This document shows positions 8,360 through 16,708 of a stretch of 64,000 nt of DNA, one piece after another; the stretch's first letter is position 1, and each line of letters starts with the position of its first letter. The position numbers and the translations under genes were made by a program. Location of the stretch: the NCBI RefSeq assembly GCF_024055795.1, contig NZ_JAMXMY010000029.1, forward strand, positions 1-64,000. The letters are read 5' to 3'. This stretch comes from Actinoallomurus purpureus (lineage in GTDB: Bacteria; Actinomycetota; Actinomycetes; Streptosporangiales; Streptosporangiaceae). A model generated the notes under the pieces. The model was given only the letters and a program-made list of their open reading frames with translations. It was not told the origin of the DNA and made no database searches.

Positions 8360-9694
8360 GTGAACACGCGACCACCCGCCGTGCTCGAGCTCGACGACAT
8401 CCAACGCGGGGTCCTCAGCCCCCGGCCGACCCCGTACGCGGCCACCTACATCCTGTTTCGCATCGACGACCGGACACACGGCCGGGAGCTGATGCGGCGC
8501 GTGCGCGCCGTTGTGACCTCGGCCGCCGACACGACAAGCCCGCTGGGCGACGCCTGGGTGAGTGTCGCGCTCACCTTCCGCGGCCTCAAGGCCTTGGGGG
8601 TGCCACCGCACGCCTTGGAGACCTTCGCCTGGGAATTCCGGCAGGGGATGGCCGCTCGGGCCGCGGCACTCGGCGACGTCGGCGACAGCAGCCCCGAGCA
8701 CTGGGAGGCTCCGCTGGGCACACCCGACGTCCATGTCGTGCTCACGGCCCTGGCACCCGACAGCACCCGCCTGCAGGCGACCATCGACCGCGCTCGCCCG
8801 GCCTATCAGCGCCTGCCGGGGGTGAGCGCGATCTGGCGGCAGGACTGCCATGCGCTGCCCACCGAGACCGAACCCTTCGGCTACCGCGACGGCATCAGCC
8901 ACCCGGCCGTCGAAGGCAGCGGCATCACCGGCTCCAACCCGCTGGAAACACCGCTGAAGGCCGGGGAGTTCGTGCTCGGCTACCCCGACGAGCTCGGCGG
9001 CATTCGGACCCCGCAGCCCGAGATCCTGGGGCGCAACGGCACCTACGCGGCCTTTCGTAAGCTCCACCAGCGCGTCGCCGTCTTCCGCCGCTACCTCAGG
9101 GACAACGCCACCGGCCCCGAGGATGAGGAACTACTGGCCGCCAAGATCATGGGACGTTGGCGCAGCGGCGCCCCGCTGGCGCTCAGCCCCACGCGCGATG
9201 ACCCCGATCTGGGCGCCGACCCCCACCGCAACAACGCCTTCCTGTACGAACACCACGACCCGGCGGGGTTCATCACGCCCGGCGGCTGCCACATCCGCCG
9301 GGGCAACCCCCGGGATGCGGCGGTGGCCGGAGAGCCGAGGCTGCACCGGATGATCCGGCGCGGCACCGCCTACGGCCCGCCGCTGCCCGAAGGGATGCTG
9401 GAGGATGACGGGGCCGACCGCGGCCTGATGTTCGCCTTCATCGGAGCGCACCCGGGCCGGCAGTTCGAGTTCGTCCAGTCCGAGTGGATGAACGACGGTG
9501 TCTTCTTCGGCGCGGGCAATGCACGCGACCCTGTCATCGGCTCGGGCGACGGTCCCGATGAGTTCGCGATCCCGCGGCGGCCGTTGCGACGGCGCCTTCG
9601 GGCGCTGCCGCGTTTCGTCGTCACCCGCGGCGGCGAGTACTGCTTCATGCCCGGTCTGAACGCCCTGAGCTGGCTCGGTGATCTCCATGACTGA
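8360..9694 (+). CDS. DyP-type heme peroxidase
   Basis: A 444-residue dye-decolorising peroxidase. The diagnostic GXXDG motif is present as GYRDG at residues 174-178, whose Asp is the distal catalytic residue, and the proximal heme ligand is H311 in GGCHIRRGNPRD. The C terminus carries the usual Arg/Phe-rich heme-pocket strands (FVQSEWMNDG, FGAG). There is no Tat or Sec signal, so this is a cytoplasmic or encapsulated-type enzyme; no encapsulin gene is visible nearby. GTG 8360 has GGGGAGA upstream. DyPs use H2O2 to oxidise dyes, lignin units or heme-like molecules. It shares a strand with two unknown proteins upstream and a transporter downstream. Confidence 0.92.
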   Translation: MNTRPPAVLELDDIQRGVLSPRPTPYAATYILFRIDDRTHGRELMRRVRAVVTSAADTTSPLGDAWVSVALTFRGLKALGVPPHALETFAWEFRQGMAARAAALGDVGDSSPEHWEAPLGTPDVHVVLTALAPDSTRLQATIDRARPAYQRLPGVSAIWRQDCHALPTETEPFGYRDGISHPAVEGSGITGSNPLETPLKAGEFVLGYPDELGGIRTPQPEILGRNGTYAAFRKLHQRVAVFRRYLRDNATGPEDEELLAAKIMGRWRSGAPLALSPTRDDPDLGADPHRNNAFLYEHHDPAGFITPGGCHIRRGNPRDAAVAGEPRLHRMIRRGTAYGPPLPEGMLEDDGADRGLMFAFIGAHPGRQFEFVQSEWMNDGVFFGAGNARDPVIGSGDGPDEFAIPRRPLRRRLRALPRFVVTRGGEYCFMPGLNALSWLGDLHD

Positions 9695-9760
9695 GAGCGC
9701 GGCAAAGACCCACTGAGGCTTCGGCACATCGCCCGCGGCCGTCACCCCGGGGGGAAGATT

Positions 9761-10630
9761 ATGGAAACGCTGCATCTACTGTTCAACGCGATCACCGTGA
9801 TCTTCATCGCGGCCACCATGTTCGCCGCCGGCCTGGGAGCCACGCTGCCGGCGTTGCGCGCGATCCTCGCCGCCCCGTTACTGCTGGTCTTGGCGCTGGT
9901 GGCCAACCTGGTGGTCATCCCGCTGCTGGGCTGGGGCATTGCCACGCTGTTCGGCCTGCCCACCGCGGCCTTCACCGCGGTGGTGCTGGCCGCTTCATCA
10001 CCGGGCGGGCCATTCGGGGCGAAACTGGGAATGATCCTTAAAGGAGACGTGGTCGCGGCAGCGGCGATGCAAGTGCTGCTCGCAGCCGCCGGCAGCATCA
10101 CCTTCGGCCTGACGGCCAACGCCATCCTCACCGCGGCCAAGGTCGGAACCGGAATCTCCCTGCCCGTCGCGGCGCTGGTGCGGACCGTGGCCATCCTGCA
10201 GCTCATCCCGTTCGCAGTCGGGCTCATCCTCCGCCACTACGCATCAGCCACGGCACGGTCATGGCATTCCGTCGCCGTCACGGTCTCGAACGTGACGTTC
10301 CTGATCGTGCTGGCCGGAATGCTCCTGGGCAACTGGCGCGACGTCGTCGCGCTGATCGGCTCTCGCACCCCGATGGCCGGATTCGTCCTCGCCGCAGCCG
10401 CTTTCGCCACCGGCACCGTGCTCGCCACCGGGTCACCGGCACGCCGCACCACCATGGGAGGCGTCGCGGCCGTGCGCAACGCCGGCCCCGCCCTCGCCGC
10501 CGTCGGAATCGCCTTCGGCAACGCACCGGCCGTGCTGGGGGCACTGGCCACGGTCCTGCTCAGCGGCCTTGCCGCAGCCCTGCTGATCGCCGCAGTGCTC
10601 AGCCGCCGACAGGCCAACGACATCACCTGA
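9761..10630 (+). CDS. Bile acid:sodium symporter (BASS)-family transporter
   Basis: A 289-residue membrane protein with about nine or ten hydrophobic helices. Its pattern fits the SBF/BASS fold: a glycine-rich N-terminal core (MFAAGLGATL), the motif VVLAASSPGGPFGAKL in the unwound-helix position, and a second half with GGVAAVRNAGPALAAVGIAFG. BASS proteins move organic anions with Na+. The substrate is unknown, but position 66 bp after the DyP peroxidase suggests import of a peroxidase substrate or export of a product. A GGGGGGAAG ribosome site precedes the ATG. Confidence 0.8.
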   Translation: METLHLLFNAITVIFIAATMFAAGLGATLPALRAILAAPLLLVLALVANLVVIPLLGWGIATLFGLPTAAFTAVVLAASSPGGPFGAKLGMILKGDVVAAAAMQVLLAAAGSITFGLTANAILTAAKVGTGISLPVAALVRTVAILQLIPFAVGLILRHYASATARSWHSVAVTVSNVTFLIVLAGMLLGNWRDVVALIGSRTPMAGFVLAAAAFATGTVLATGSPARRTTMGGVAAVRNAGPALAAVGIAFGNAPAVLGALATVLLSGLAAALLIAAVLSRRQANDIT

Positions 10631-10642
10631 GGTCGAACCGGC

Positions 10643-11280
10643 TCATCGGGAATGAAGGAGACGTCCGGCGCGAGGCACATCGGTCTTCGGCGCGCCAGGG
10701 ATGAGGCTTTCGCGGAGCCTGCCGGCGACATAGCTTGCGCGGTCGCCGCCGACGGCGGCGTGCCAGCCGATTGCGGCAGCGTCGGAGATGCCGAGCAGAT
10801 CAGCGACCATCTTCCGGTGGGACGGTACCGACCCTGACAATCAGGGCGCCATTGCGGACCTGGCTCGGGGAGGTGACGCCGCGCTCGCGCGGGGTCGGCA
10901 GAGTCGAAGATGTTGCGCAGGACGGTCGGGGCGATCAGCAGCGGGTCGGTGGTCTCCGGTCGTCCGGTGGGGATCTTCGCGGCGGGGTTGGTGAAGGTCA
11001 GCTTGCGGGCTTTGAGGACTTTGAAGATGGACCGCAGGGATGTGCCGAGCAGTGCTCGGGGACTTCCCGAGCTGCGCGGGTTTCGCCTGACCACGGTCCC
11101 GGCGCAGATGCACCAAGAACCGGTCGGCGTCCTCGGGCAGCGCAGTCCACACCGGCCGCCCGAGGAACCGTGCGAACTCAAACACCGCCGCACGTTCCTC
11201 CGACACGTAGCCATCCGTGGCTCCGGACGCGGCCACCGCCAGCACTTACTGGTCGACCAACTCCTGCTCGAAGTCTTCCT
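10643..11280 (-). pseudogene. Decayed tyrosine recombinase (integrase-like)
   Basis: Three pieces of one protein lie in order on the minus strand but in two frames. An N-terminal SAM-like piece (AVFEFARFLGRPVWTALPED, then DADRFLVHLRRDRG) ends near 11040 with a stop codon at 11246-11248 just before it. A frame-shifted middle piece follows (SLRSIFKVLKARKLTFTNPA, to about 10890). After a deletion comes a C-terminal tail (LLGISDAAAIGWHAAVGGDR). The catalytic R-H-R-Y core is missing. The pieces match the general layout of actinobacterial transposon-associated tyrosine recombinases. It is clearly non-functional and marks past integration at this locus. Confidence 0.7.
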
Positions 11281-11283
11281 GCT

Positions 11284-11316
11284 CCTGGGAGCTCCGCAGG
11301 GAACGCGGAGCTCCCA
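11284..11316. repeat. Perfect 13-bp hairpin upstream of the recombinase relic
   Basis: CTGGGAGCTCCGC and GCGGAGCTCCCAG are exact reverse complements around a 7-base loop. It lies just beyond the N-terminal end of the recombinase relic and could be a recombination or terminator structure left by the lost element. Nothing else is recognisable between it and the MerR remnant at 11577. Confidence 0.7.
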
Positions 11317-11576
11317 GCGACCGCACCACCGCAAGGCCCATGGCCGCTCCAGATCGCCGAACCCGACCACCCATCGAGGATGCCGAGCATCCCTCAAGGA
11401 TCCCGACGAACCATCAACATCCATGCGAGATCTGGTCTCGATCGACTGGCCTGGAAGGAAACGCCACGTGGCCCAGCACGGCAATCACGAACTCGTAAGA
11501 GTTGCTGCACCCATGAGGGCAGGGTCTAGGTTCGTCGATATGGAGCAGAGGCGCGCGTCATCGCAGGTCGGTCGCC

Positions 11577-11747
11577 ATGAGGATCGGTGAGCTCGCACGA
11601 CTCGCAGGAGTCACCGCCAAGGCGATCAGGGACCTGAACGCGCGGATCGAGGCGCTGCCCGCGCGCCGGGATCTCCTCGCCCATCACCTGCGACAGGCCG
11701 CCTACCGCGGCGGCAGGTCCGGCGAGCCCTTCGGCGAAAGGACCATC
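11577..11747 (+). pseudogene. MerR regulator with internal deletion
   Basis: The first 18 codons are a textbook MerR start (MRIGELARLAGVTAKAIR). They are joined directly to the end of a MerR coiled-coil (DLNARIEALPARRDLLAHHL). About 75-85 residues, covering the recognition helix, wing and most of the dimerisation helix, are missing, yet the frame is preserved and runs on without stop into the peroxiredoxin. It cannot bind DNA as a normal MerR. In related actinomycetes a full MerR gene commonly sits directly before such a peroxiredoxin-like gene, which supports a deletion here. Confidence 0.65.
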
Positions 11748-12326
11748 ATGAGCGATCTGACGAAACTCCCCGCGGACCTGCCGGTTCCCGACGATGACGG
11801 CGCGGCCGATCACCTGCTGGGGCTGGTCGTCCCCTCTCTGCGACTGCCGAGCACGAGCGGCGACACGATCGACCTCGCGACGCTCGGGCGGCCGGGCCGG
11901 TCGGTCCTGTACGGCTACCCGCTCACCGGCAGGCCGGACACCGACCTGCCGGAGGGCTGGGACACCATCCCCGGGGCTCGCGGCTGCACCCCGGAGGCCT
12001 GCGCCTTCCGTGACCACCACGACGAACTCACGGCGGCCGGCGTGAGCGGTGTGTTCGGCCTGTCCAGCCAGGACACCGCCTACCAGCGGGAGCTCGTCGA
12101 CCGGCTCCACCTGCCCTTCGCCATGCTCTCCGACACCGGCTTCCGGCTGGCCGAGGCGCTCGACCTGCCGACCTTCCACGCCGGCAGGGTCAGGCTCTAC
12201 AAACGTCTGACCCTCGTCATCCGGCACGGGCGGATCGAGCACGCCTTCTACCCGGTCTTCCCGCCCGACCGGCACGCGGAGCAGGTGCTCGGCTGGCTGC
12301 ACGACAACCCCGTCGAAGGCCCATGA
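11748..12326 (+). CDS. Peroxiredoxin (PrxQ/BCP-like, AhpC/TSA fold)
   Basis: A 192-residue thiol peroxidase. The active-site segment GARGCTPEACAFRDHHDEL has the peroxidatic Cys at position 80 and a resolving Cys at 85, the spacing of the atypical two-Cys PrxQ/BCP group. An unusual feature is about 30 extra residues before the thioredoxin-fold strands. ATG 11748 is chosen because AAGGA lies upstream, but the frame is open back to 11577 through the MerR remnant, so a fusion protein of 249 residues is formally possible. It should detoxify peroxides in the cytoplasm. Confidence 0.85.
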   Translation: MSDLTKLPADLPVPDDDGAADHLLGLVVPSLRLPSTSGDTIDLATLGRPGRSVLYGYPLTGRPDTDLPEGWDTIPGARGCTPEACAFRDHHDELTAAGVSGVFGLSSQDTAYQRELVDRLHLPFAMLSDTGFRLAEALDLPTFHAGRVRLYKRLTLVIRHGRIEHAFYPVFPPDRHAEQVLGWLHDNPVEGP

Positions 12327-12419
12327 CCCTCTCGTGCGGCTCGGATCGGGGCACCCCAGAATGTCCGGACGCATCGCCCACGCGGCACGGGGCGAGCGTC
12401 CGACCGCAGGAGAGGTGAG

Positions 12420-12947
12420 ATGTTCAGCCGAACGCTGGGAGACGACGCCGAGTTGCGTCCGCTGGAGCCGTGGCAGGCGACCGAGTTCGCCGCGTACGCC
12501 GACCGGGTACGCGACGCGCTCACGCCGTGGATCCCGTGGGCCTACACCGTCGTGGACGAGGCGTCGGCCCGCGCCTACCTGCAGGGCTACGCCGACCGCC
12601 AGGCCACCGACACCGGCCGGATCTTCGGCCTGTACGTCTCGGGGGCCCTGCAGGGCGGCGTCATCTACCGTTCCTTCGACGCCGCTCAGGGCGTCTGCGA
12701 GATCGGCGTCTGGCTCGCTCCGGAGGTTCGCGGCAGAGGCCTGATCACCCGCGCCTGCCGCGTGCTCATCGACTGGGCGATCGACGCACGGGGGATGGTC
12801 CGCGTCGAGTGGCTGTGCGACCCTCGTAACGAGGCCAGCATCGCCGCTGCCCGGCGCCTCGGCTTCACTCATGAGGGCACTCACCGCAAGGCCTTCCACC
12901 TCGACGGCGAACACCGCGACGTGCAGGTCTGGGCCATCGTCACCTGA
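12420..12947 (+). CDS. GNAT-family N-acetyltransferase (RimJ/RimL-like)
   Basis: A 175-residue acetyltransferase. The acetyl-CoA pyrophosphate-binding loop is in EVRGRGLITRACRVLIDWA, and the C-terminal part has the family pattern RVEWLCDPRNEASIAAARRLGFTHEG. The RimL-type subgroup acetylates protein N termini, amino-glycosides or other amines; the substrate here is unknown. GAGGTGAG precedes the ATG. It stands 93 bp after the peroxiredoxin gene on the same strand and may or may not be co-transcribed. Confidence 0.88.
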   Translation: MFSRTLGDDAELRPLEPWQATEFAAYADRVRDALTPWIPWAYTVVDEASARAYLQGYADRQATDTGRIFGLYVSGALQGGVIYRSFDAAQGVCEIGVWLAPEVRGRGLITRACRVLIDWAIDARGMVRVEWLCDPRNEASIAAARRLGFTHEGTHRKAFHLDGEHRDVQVWAIVT

Positions 12948-13041
12948 GTCCCTCGGGGCCGGCGCGTGTCCGGGTGGCTCGAACCTACGCCGCCTCGGCC
13001 GACCGGGCTCTCGTCCGGAACCCGCAGTCTCAGGAGGAATC

Positions 13042-13461
13042 ATGGCCTCTCGGCTGAACCCATACCTCAGCTTCAACGGCAACGCCCGCCAGGCGATGGA
13101 GTTCTACGCCGGCGTGTTCGGCGGAAACCTCGCCGTCAACACCTTCGCCGGGTTCGGCGCCGAGGACTCACCCGACGCCGACCGGATCATGCACGCGATG
13201 CTGGAGACCGACGCCGGTTACACGATCATGGGCGCCGACGTCCCCAGCAGCATGGAGTACCGGCCCATGTCGGGTGTCTCGTTGAGTCTCAGCGGCGACG
13301 ACGCCGATCTGTTGCGCGGTTACTGGGAGAAGTTGTCCGCGAGCGGGACGACCACGATGCCGCTGCAGAAGCAGGCCTGGGGCGACGAGTTCGGCATGTG
13401 CGTCGACCAGTTCGGCGTCTCGTGGATGGTCAACATCAGCCGGCCGGCGGAAACCTCGTAG
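13042..13461 (+). CDS. VOC-family protein (PhnB-like)
   Basis: A 139-residue vicinal-oxygen-chelate fold protein of the PhnB/glyoxalase type: LNPYLSFNGNARQAMEFYAGVFGG at the start, a central DRIMHAMLETDAGYTIMGAD, and the tail WGDEFGMCVDQFGVSWMVNI. Only some metal ligands are recognisable (His in MHAM, Asp/Gln at the end), so catalytic activity is uncertain. GGAGGAATC precedes the ATG. Convergent with the TetR gene 73 bp downstream. Confidence 0.87.
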   Translation: MASRLNPYLSFNGNARQAMEFYAGVFGGNLAVNTFAGFGAEDSPDADRIMHAMLETDAGYTIMGADVPSSMEYRPMSGVSLSLSGDDADLLRGYWEKLSASGTTTMPLQKQAWGDEFGMCVDQFGVSWMVNISRPAETS

Positions 13462-13534
13462 TCGCGCCGGTACTCCCGCATTCGCCGCCGCGGCTCGGCG
13501 TGCCGGTTCGCGGGCCGGCCGCTGATCCGGCGTG

Positions 13535-14128
13535 TCAGTCCTGAGGGCCGACGGTGGTGGGCAGGAGGGCGAGCGCGGCCCGGCGGGCGTGCTCGCCCGC
13601 GCCGGTCGCGTCGTGATGGGCCGCGACGACGGTCGCGCCTTCGACCAGCATGAGCCACTGCCGTCCCAGGGCCTGGGGATCGGCTGCCCCGGCACGCCGG
13701 GCGATGCCGGTCAGGAGTTCGAGGTAGCCGTCCAGGTGGCGCGCGGTGATGGCGCGCACGGTCTCGACATGGTGCTGGGCGGCCGCGTTCAGCATCGCGC
13801 AGCCGCGGAAGACCGGGTCGTCATACCACCTTTGAAGGGCGTCGAACACCGCGGTGAGCTGGTCGGCGTGGTCCTGCCCGGCGGCCGTGACGGCCTCGGT
13901 CAGCCATCGGGTCACCCGTTCGCTGCGTGCCTCCAGCACCGCCTGCACGAGCCCGTCCTTGGTGCCGAAGTGCCGGTAGAGCGTCTCCTTGGAGACTCCG
14001 AGGCGGGCGCAGAGTTCGGCGACGCCGATGCCGTCGAGACCGCGCTCGTACAGCACGGGAGTGGCCGTCTCCAGGATGGCGGCACGGGTGCGGGACGGGT
14101 CGATCGTCGAGCCTTTGGGAACCGGCAT
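13535..14128 (-). CDS. TetR-family repressor of the divergent MFS gene
   Basis: A 197-residue TetR protein. The N-terminal HTH reads RAAILETATPVLYERGLDGIG followed by LGVSKETLYRHFGTKDGLV; the remaining helices form the ligand domain (CAMLNAAAQHH, WLMLVEGATVVAAHH). It is divergent from the MFS exporter/hydrolase pair, and the intergenic region has two 18-bp direct repeats that each contain an ACCGRTCGGT palindrome-like core, a good TetR operator candidate. It most likely represses the exporter until an inducing compound binds. Confidence 0.88.
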   Translation of the reverse strand: MPVPKGSTIDPSRTRAAILETATPVLYERGLDGIGVAELCARLGVSKETLYRHFGTKDGLVQAVLEARSERVTRWLTEAVTAAGQDHADQLTAVFDALQRWYDDPVFRGCAMLNAAAQHHVETVRAITARHLDGYLELLTGIARRAGAADPQALGRQWLMLVEGATVVAAHHDATGAGEHARRAALALLPTTVGPQD

Positions 14129-14138
14129 GACAGAGATG

Positions 14139-14195
14139 GTACCGGTCGGTTCGATCGACTGCTATCGTTCCGAGATCGTACCGATCGGTTCGATC
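14139..14195. promoter_or_regulatory. Two predicted TetR operators
   Basis: The sequences GTACCGGTCGGTTCGATC (14139-14156) and GTACCGATCGGTTCGATC (14178-14195) differ at one base and start 39 bp apart. The second contains the perfect palindrome ACCGATCGGT. They lie between the divergent TetR and MFS-side genes. Confidence 0.7.
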
Positions 14196-14206
14196 TTGGA
14201 GCTGCC

Positions 14207-14296
14207 ATGTCCGACCCTTTCGTCACCGGCCACTCTGATGACCGGGGCACACCGTTCAGCCGGAGCCGGTGGGCCGCACCGGGGCAGGACCGATGA
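14207..14296 (+). CDS. Possible 29-residue leader peptide coupled to the MFS gene
   Basis: A small open frame starts at ATG 14207, 18 nt after the operator, with TTGGAG six bases upstream. It encodes 29 residues beginning MSDPFVTGHSDD, and its stop codon overlaps the MFS start as ATGA (14293-14296). That geometry fits translational coupling. No family is recognised and it may be fortuitous; an alternative is simply an untranslated leader. Confidence 0.35.
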   Translation: MSDPFVTGHSDDRGTPFSRSRWAAPGQDR

Positions 14297-15546
14297 GTCC
14301 ACCGGCGCGGTCACCGATATGGCAGGCGGCGCGGCTGGCTCTGGGCACCGCCTCGGCGCTGGGATTGGCGCGCTTCGCGTACGGGCTGCTGCTACCGGCC
14401 ATGCGTGAGGATCTGCGCTGGAGCCTGGCCGAGGCCGGGGGGATGGGCACCGCCAATGGGCTGGGGTATCTCCTCGGCGCGCTGGTGACCGCCGTGCTCG
14501 TCCGCCGCTGGGGCACCGCCGCCGTCTTCCGGACGGGTATGGCCCTCACGGCCGTGTCGCTGGGCGCCACCGCCGCCGGCGACGACTACGTCACGCTGCT
14601 GGCCGCGCGGGTCGCGGCCGGTGCGACAGGGGCGGTCGTGTTCATCGCCGGCGGGGTGATCGCCTCGCGTATCGCCGTCCGGGCCGGCTCCGGCACGCCC
14701 ATCACCGTGTACTTCGCCGGCACGGGCCTGGGCATCGTCCTCAGCGGCGCCACCATCCCGGCGCTGGGTGAGCATTGGCGCGTGGCCTGGAGCGGCCTGG
14801 CGGTCGCCGCCGCGCTGGCGACGGCGGCGAGCTGGACCGCGACGGCCACGGAGGATGACGCGCGGGCCGCGACGTCCGGCCGGGCCCGCGTGGGCGCCCT
14901 GTGGGGGCCCGCCCTGGCCTACCTGCTGTTCGCCGCGGGATACATCACCTACATCACGTTCCTGTCCGCCTACCTCGCCGACCGGCACGCCTCGCTGGGG
15001 CAGGTGGTGCTCACCTGGACGACGCTGGGCCTGGCGGTCGTCGTGGCGCCCGCGCTGTGGAGCCGCCCGACCGGCCAGTGGCCAGGCACCCGCGCCCTGG
15101 CGACCCTGCTCGCGGTCCTGGGCGGTCGCGCGGCGCTGGCGCTGGTCGCACCCGCGCCACCGGTCATCATGGCGTCCGCGCTGGTCTACGGCGCGACGTT
15201 CATGGGGGTTCCCGCCGCCGTCACCGCCCTCATCAAGCGTCACGTCCCGCCCGCGGACTGGACCGCCACCCTCGCGGCCTTCACCACGGTGTTCGCCGCC
15301 GGACAGACCGCCGGACCCTGGATCGCCGGCGTGGTCGCCGACCGCACCTCCACCGAGGCCACTCTGGCGTGGACCGCGATCCTTTGCATCGCGGCGGCCG
15401 TGACAGCCGCCGCCGGAGGCCGTGTGCGACGCCGCCCGCCGCGACGCGTCGCCCCGTACGACACCGGCTCGCCCGACGAAGAGAGCGCCCATGCGGCCGG
15501 TGATCTCCCCGGCCGCGCCCCACGCGATGCGAATCGACAAGGATAG
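14293..15546 (+). CDS. MFS transporter (YbfB/YjiJ-like)
   Basis: A 417-residue 12-helix major facilitator. The N-terminal ARLALGTASALGLARFAYGLLLPAM with a conserved Arg in the first helix, the loop after helix 2 (LVRRWGTAAVFRTG), and helix 4 region LLAARVAAGATGA fit the YbfB/YjiJ group of putative drug or metabolite exporters. ATG 14293 has GGGGCAGGA upstream; a GTG at 14269 is the alternative. It is under a divergent TetR and 11 bp before a hydrolase, so it probably exports the TetR inducer or the hydrolase product. Confidence 0.85.
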   Translation: MSPPARSPIWQAARLALGTASALGLARFAYGLLLPAMREDLRWSLAEAGGMGTANGLGYLLGALVTAVLVRRWGTAAVFRTGMALTAVSLGATAAGDDYVTLLAARVAAGATGAVVFIAGGVIASRIAVRAGSGTPITVYFAGTGLGIVLSGATIPALGEHWRVAWSGLAVAAALATAASWTATATEDDARAATSGRARVGALWGPALAYLLFAAGYITYITFLSAYLADRHASLGQVVLTWTTLGLAVVVAPALWSRPTGQWPGTRALATLLAVLGGRAALALVAPAPPVIMASALVYGATFMGVPAAVTALIKRHVPPADWTATLAAFTTVFAAGQTAGPWIAGVVADRTSTEATLAWTAILCIAAAVTAAAGGRVRRRPPRRVAPYDTGSPDEESAHAAGDLPGRAPRDANRQG

Positions 15547-15557
15547 GAAGCAGGACG

Positions 15558-16235
15558 ATGGCGAACTTCGTGCTCATCCCCGGCATGTGCCACGGTGGCT
15601 GGTGTTTCGAGCAGCTCACCACCGGGCTCCGCGCCCAGGGACACGCCGTCCACCCGCTGACGCTGACCGGGCTCAGTGAGCGCGGCCATCTGCTGCACGG
15701 CGCGGTCAATCTCGACACCCACATCCAGGACGTGACCGGTGTGCTGGCGGCCGAGAACATCCGGGACGCGGTGCTGGTCGGCCACAGTTACGGGGGAATG
15801 GTGATCACCGGCGCCGCCGACCGCGCACCCGACCGCGTCGACTCCCTCGTGTACCTGGACGCCATGGTGCCGGAGGACGGCGACTCCTGCTGGACGCTGG
15901 TCACGGACCAGGAGCGGCGCTGGTACGCGGACGTGGTGGAGACCGGCTACGGCGTACGGCCGCTGCCGTTCTTCGACCCGCGCGCCACGCCACACCCGAT
16001 CGCCTCACTGCTGCAGCCGCTCCGGATGACGGGCGACCTCGCGCACATCCGGCGCAGGGTCTACGGGTACGCGGCGGGATGGGACGGCCCGTCCCCGTTC
16101 ACGCCCGCCTACGAACGGCTGCGAGAGGACCCCGCCTGGACGACGCACGCCCTGGCCGGCGGCCACAACCTCATGCGCGACGTCCCCCAGGACCTGCTGA
16201 AGATCCTCCTGGAGGTCGTGTCGAACCGGACGTGA
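15558..16235 (+). CDS. Alpha/beta hydrolase (hydroxynitrile lyase/esterase-like)
   Basis: A 225-residue alpha/beta hydrolase. The oxyanion segment is LIPGMCHGGWCFE, the nucleophile elbow is GHSYGG (Ser77), the acid is in the segment near TPAYERLREDPAW, and the base is His in LAGGHNLMRD. The short length and HGGWCFE resemble the salicylate-binding/hydroxynitrile lyase esterase group. The start is 11 bp after the MFS stop, with AGGA upstream, so both are one operon under the TetR repressor. It probably cleaves a small ester or amide. Confidence 0.87.
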   Translation: MANFVLIPGMCHGGWCFEQLTTGLRAQGHAVHPLTLTGLSERGHLLHGAVNLDTHIQDVTGVLAAENIRDAVLVGHSYGGMVITGAADRAPDRVDSLVYLDAMVPEDGDSCWTLVTDQERRWYADVVETGYGVRPLPFFDPRATPHPIASLLQPLRMTGDLAHIRRRVYGYAAGWDGPSPFTPAYERLREDPAWTTHALAGGHNLMRDVPQDLLKILLEVVSNRT

Positions 16236-16340
16236 GCCGACTCCCGCTGAGAACTCCAGCGGAATGATCCTGAGCGTGCGCGCGGACCGGGGCTGGTGAT
16301 CGTCGAATCCTGGCGCGAAGAGGCATGCGGCTCTAGCCGG

Positions 16341-16354
16341 TCGACATATGTCGA
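16341..16354. promoter_or_regulatory. Predicted PadR operator
   Basis: A perfect 14-bp palindrome TCGACATATGTCGA centred 28 bp before the PadR start codon. PadR repressors typically autoregulate through AT-centred palindromes of this kind. Confidence 0.6.
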
Positions 16355-16375
16355 TGATCAACCTATGCTCGCCTC

Positions 16376-16708
16376 ATGGCATCGAAGATGATGCAGGAGC
16401 CGACGCTGCTTCTGCTGACCGCCCTGGCCGATGAGCCTCGGCACGGGTACGCGCTGATCAAGGAGGTCGACACCATCTCTTCAGGGAGGGTCCGGCTCCG
16501 GACGGGGACGCTGTATGCGGCGCTGGCGCGTCTGCAGCAGCAAGGCTGGGTCCAGGTCACCGGCGAGGAGGTCGTGGACGGGCGGCATCGGCGCTATTAC
16601 GCGCTGACGAAGGACGGTGTCGACGCGCTGGTCGGGGAGACGGCCCGGCTGCGGGCCACGGTTCAGGAGGCGAACCGTCGCCTGCGGTTGAGGGGGGTCA
16701 CGGCGTGA
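16376..16708 (+). CDS. PadR-family transcriptional regulator
   Basis: A 110-residue PadR winged-helix protein: EPTLLLLTALADEPRHGYALIKEVD, the wing segment RTGTLYAALARLQQQGWV and RHRRYYALTKDGVDAL, with a short C-terminal dimerisation helix. It overlaps the following membrane-protein gene by four bases (GTGA), a standard arrangement in actinomycetes in which PadR controls a membrane partner or ABC system. A perfect palindrome lies upstream for autoregulation. Confidence 0.9.
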   Translation: MASKMMQEPTLLLLTALADEPRHGYALIKEVDTISSGRVRLRTGTLYAALARLQQQGWVQVTGEEVVDGRHRRYYALTKDGVDALVGETARLRATVQEANRRLRLRGVTA

